A stretch of DNA of 49,101 bases from CAZWSE01 sp964636575 (GTDB lineage: Bacteria; Pseudomonadota; Alphaproteobacteria; Rhodobacterales; Rhodobacteraceae): assembly GCA_964636575.1 (NCBI GenBank), contig CAZWSE010000009.1:1-49101 (forward strand), in the 5' to 3' direction. Under the pieces are notes generated by a model. It made no database searches. It was not told where the DNA came from and saw only the letters and a list, made by a program, of their open reading frames with translations. Positions 48,635-49,101 of this stretch are shown piece by piece; position 1 is the stretch's first letter; each line of letters opens with the position of its first letter. Made by a program: the position numbers and the translations under genes.

Positions 48635-49101
48635 ATGCATCCTGTTGTAAAACTCGTGGCCCAGCGTTCAGCGCTGGGCCTGCTGCTCCTCTTTTTCGCA
48701 TCTATTCTGATATTTATGGGTGTCCTGATCCTGCCGGGCGATGTCGCGCAGTCGATCTTGGGACAATCCGCGACCCCCGTTGCGCTTGCCAACCTGCGCG
48801 CCGAGCTGGGCTTGGATGAACCTGCCCTCACCCGCTATTTCAACTGGCTGGGCGGCGTGTTCCAAGGCGATCTTGGCACAGCCCTTACCAATGGCCGTGA
48901 TATTGCCGAAAGCGTCGGCTTCCGGCTGAAGAACACCCTGTTCCTTGCCTTCTGGGCGGCTGCTATCTCGGTCCCGCTGGCGATCTTCTTGGGCCTTCTG
49001 GCGGTCCGCTACAAAGACCGCTGGCCGGACAAGCTGATTTCCGGCATCACCCTGACCACCATTTCTATTCCTGAATTTATGCTTGGCTATTTGCTGATGT
49101 T
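48635..49101 (+). CDS. Peptide-type ABC transporter permease (DppB-like), N-terminal part
   Basis: The ATG at 48635 opens a frame that runs off the window after about 155 residues, so it is truncated by the window edge. The visible part has one hydrophobic segment (ALGLLLLFFASILIFMGVLIL), then LRAELGLDEPALTRYFNWLGGVFQGDLGTAL, the usual DppB/OppB start, and two further hydrophobic helices. It is an inner-membrane permease. It begins 3 bases after the stop of the binding-protein gene, in one operon. Confidence 0.9.
   Translation, partial: MHPVVKLVAQRSALGLLLLFFASILIFMGVLILPGDVAQSILGQSATPVALANLRAELGLDEPALTRYFNWLGGVFQGDLGTALTNGRDIAESVGFRLKNTLFLAFWAAAISVPLAIFLGLLAVRYKDRWPDKLISGITLTTISIPEFMLGYLLM

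Noticed and set aside
47156..48640. A 494-residue minus-strand frame over the ABC binding protein gene
   Set aside because: Shadow of the true gene: no recognisable motif and no ribosome site.
1..49101. CRISPR arrays, insertion sequences, prophage genes, tRNA or rRNA genes
   Set aside because: No spaced direct repeats, transposase, integrase, phage structural genes or tRNA-like sequences were seen anywhere in the window.

Overview
The window is about 49 kb of an alphaproteobacterial chromosome, most probably a marine Rhodobacterales (Roseobacter group) bacterium. This rests on the GC-rich codon use, the betI-betC-betB-betA operon divergent from choXWV, an ScfR-type regulator, DUF1127 and DUF2927 proteins, and the general gene content. 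It looks like ordinary chromosomal backbone: about 52 protein genes packed tightly, one RNase P RNA, and no tRNA, rRNA, insertion sequence, prophage or CRISPR array that I can see.

Layout. 1-1.2 kb: the end of an ScfR-type regulator and a secreted thermonuclease. 1.3-9.5 kb: a choline / choline-O-sulfate module. betICBA (regulator, sulfatase, betaine aldehyde dehydrogenase, choline dehydrogenase) reads left and the choXWV ABC importer reads right, with a BetI-type operator in the shared promoter region. Imported choline-O-sulfate would be desulfated by BetC and oxidised to glycine betaine by BetA and BetB. 9.6-19.7 kb: two EamA transporters, a small unknown protein, YebC, two SLC13-like transporters tail to tail, a YmdB-type phosphodiesterase, ArsC, 5-formyl-THF cyclo-ligase and MgtE. 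19.8-24.3 kb: guanine deaminase, a CAP protein, 8-oxoguanine deaminase, a HisN-type phosphatase and an XRE regulator. 24.6-28.9 kb: a quinone oxidoreductase, a LysR regulator divergent from a DUF1127 protein with a strong 3' hairpin, a Bax-inhibitor-1 protein, an IMPACT-domain protein and a DUF4336 protein. 29-35 kb: rpmG, rnpB, an AmpD-like amidase, a lipoprotein, gatCA, a UPF0173 hydrolase, a cysteine hydrolase, tadA and an rluB-like gene.

36.1-42.7 kb holds the most interesting gene cluster: a 29-residue membrane peptide, XpaC, TelA, a DUF2927 lipoprotein, an SPFH-GYF protein (YdjI-like), an acyltransferase-3 membrane protein and a zinc-ribbon membrane protein (YdjG-like). It looks like an envelope-stress module assembled from parts known in Bacillus but without PspA or TerD. 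42.7-49.1 kb: nitroreductase, dtd, glycerate kinase, a CocE/NonD hydrolase and the start of a peptide-type ABC importer.

The most striking non-genic signal is a bipartite 22-base motif (an 11-base arm CTTTACCCTTT, three variable bases, an 8-base arm AAATACTC). It occurs just after the stop codons of seven unrelated genes, always in the gene's own orientation, with an eighth copy antisense inside betB. It forms no hairpin, so it is not an ordinary intrinsic terminator. All calls come from reading the sequence; no database search was run.
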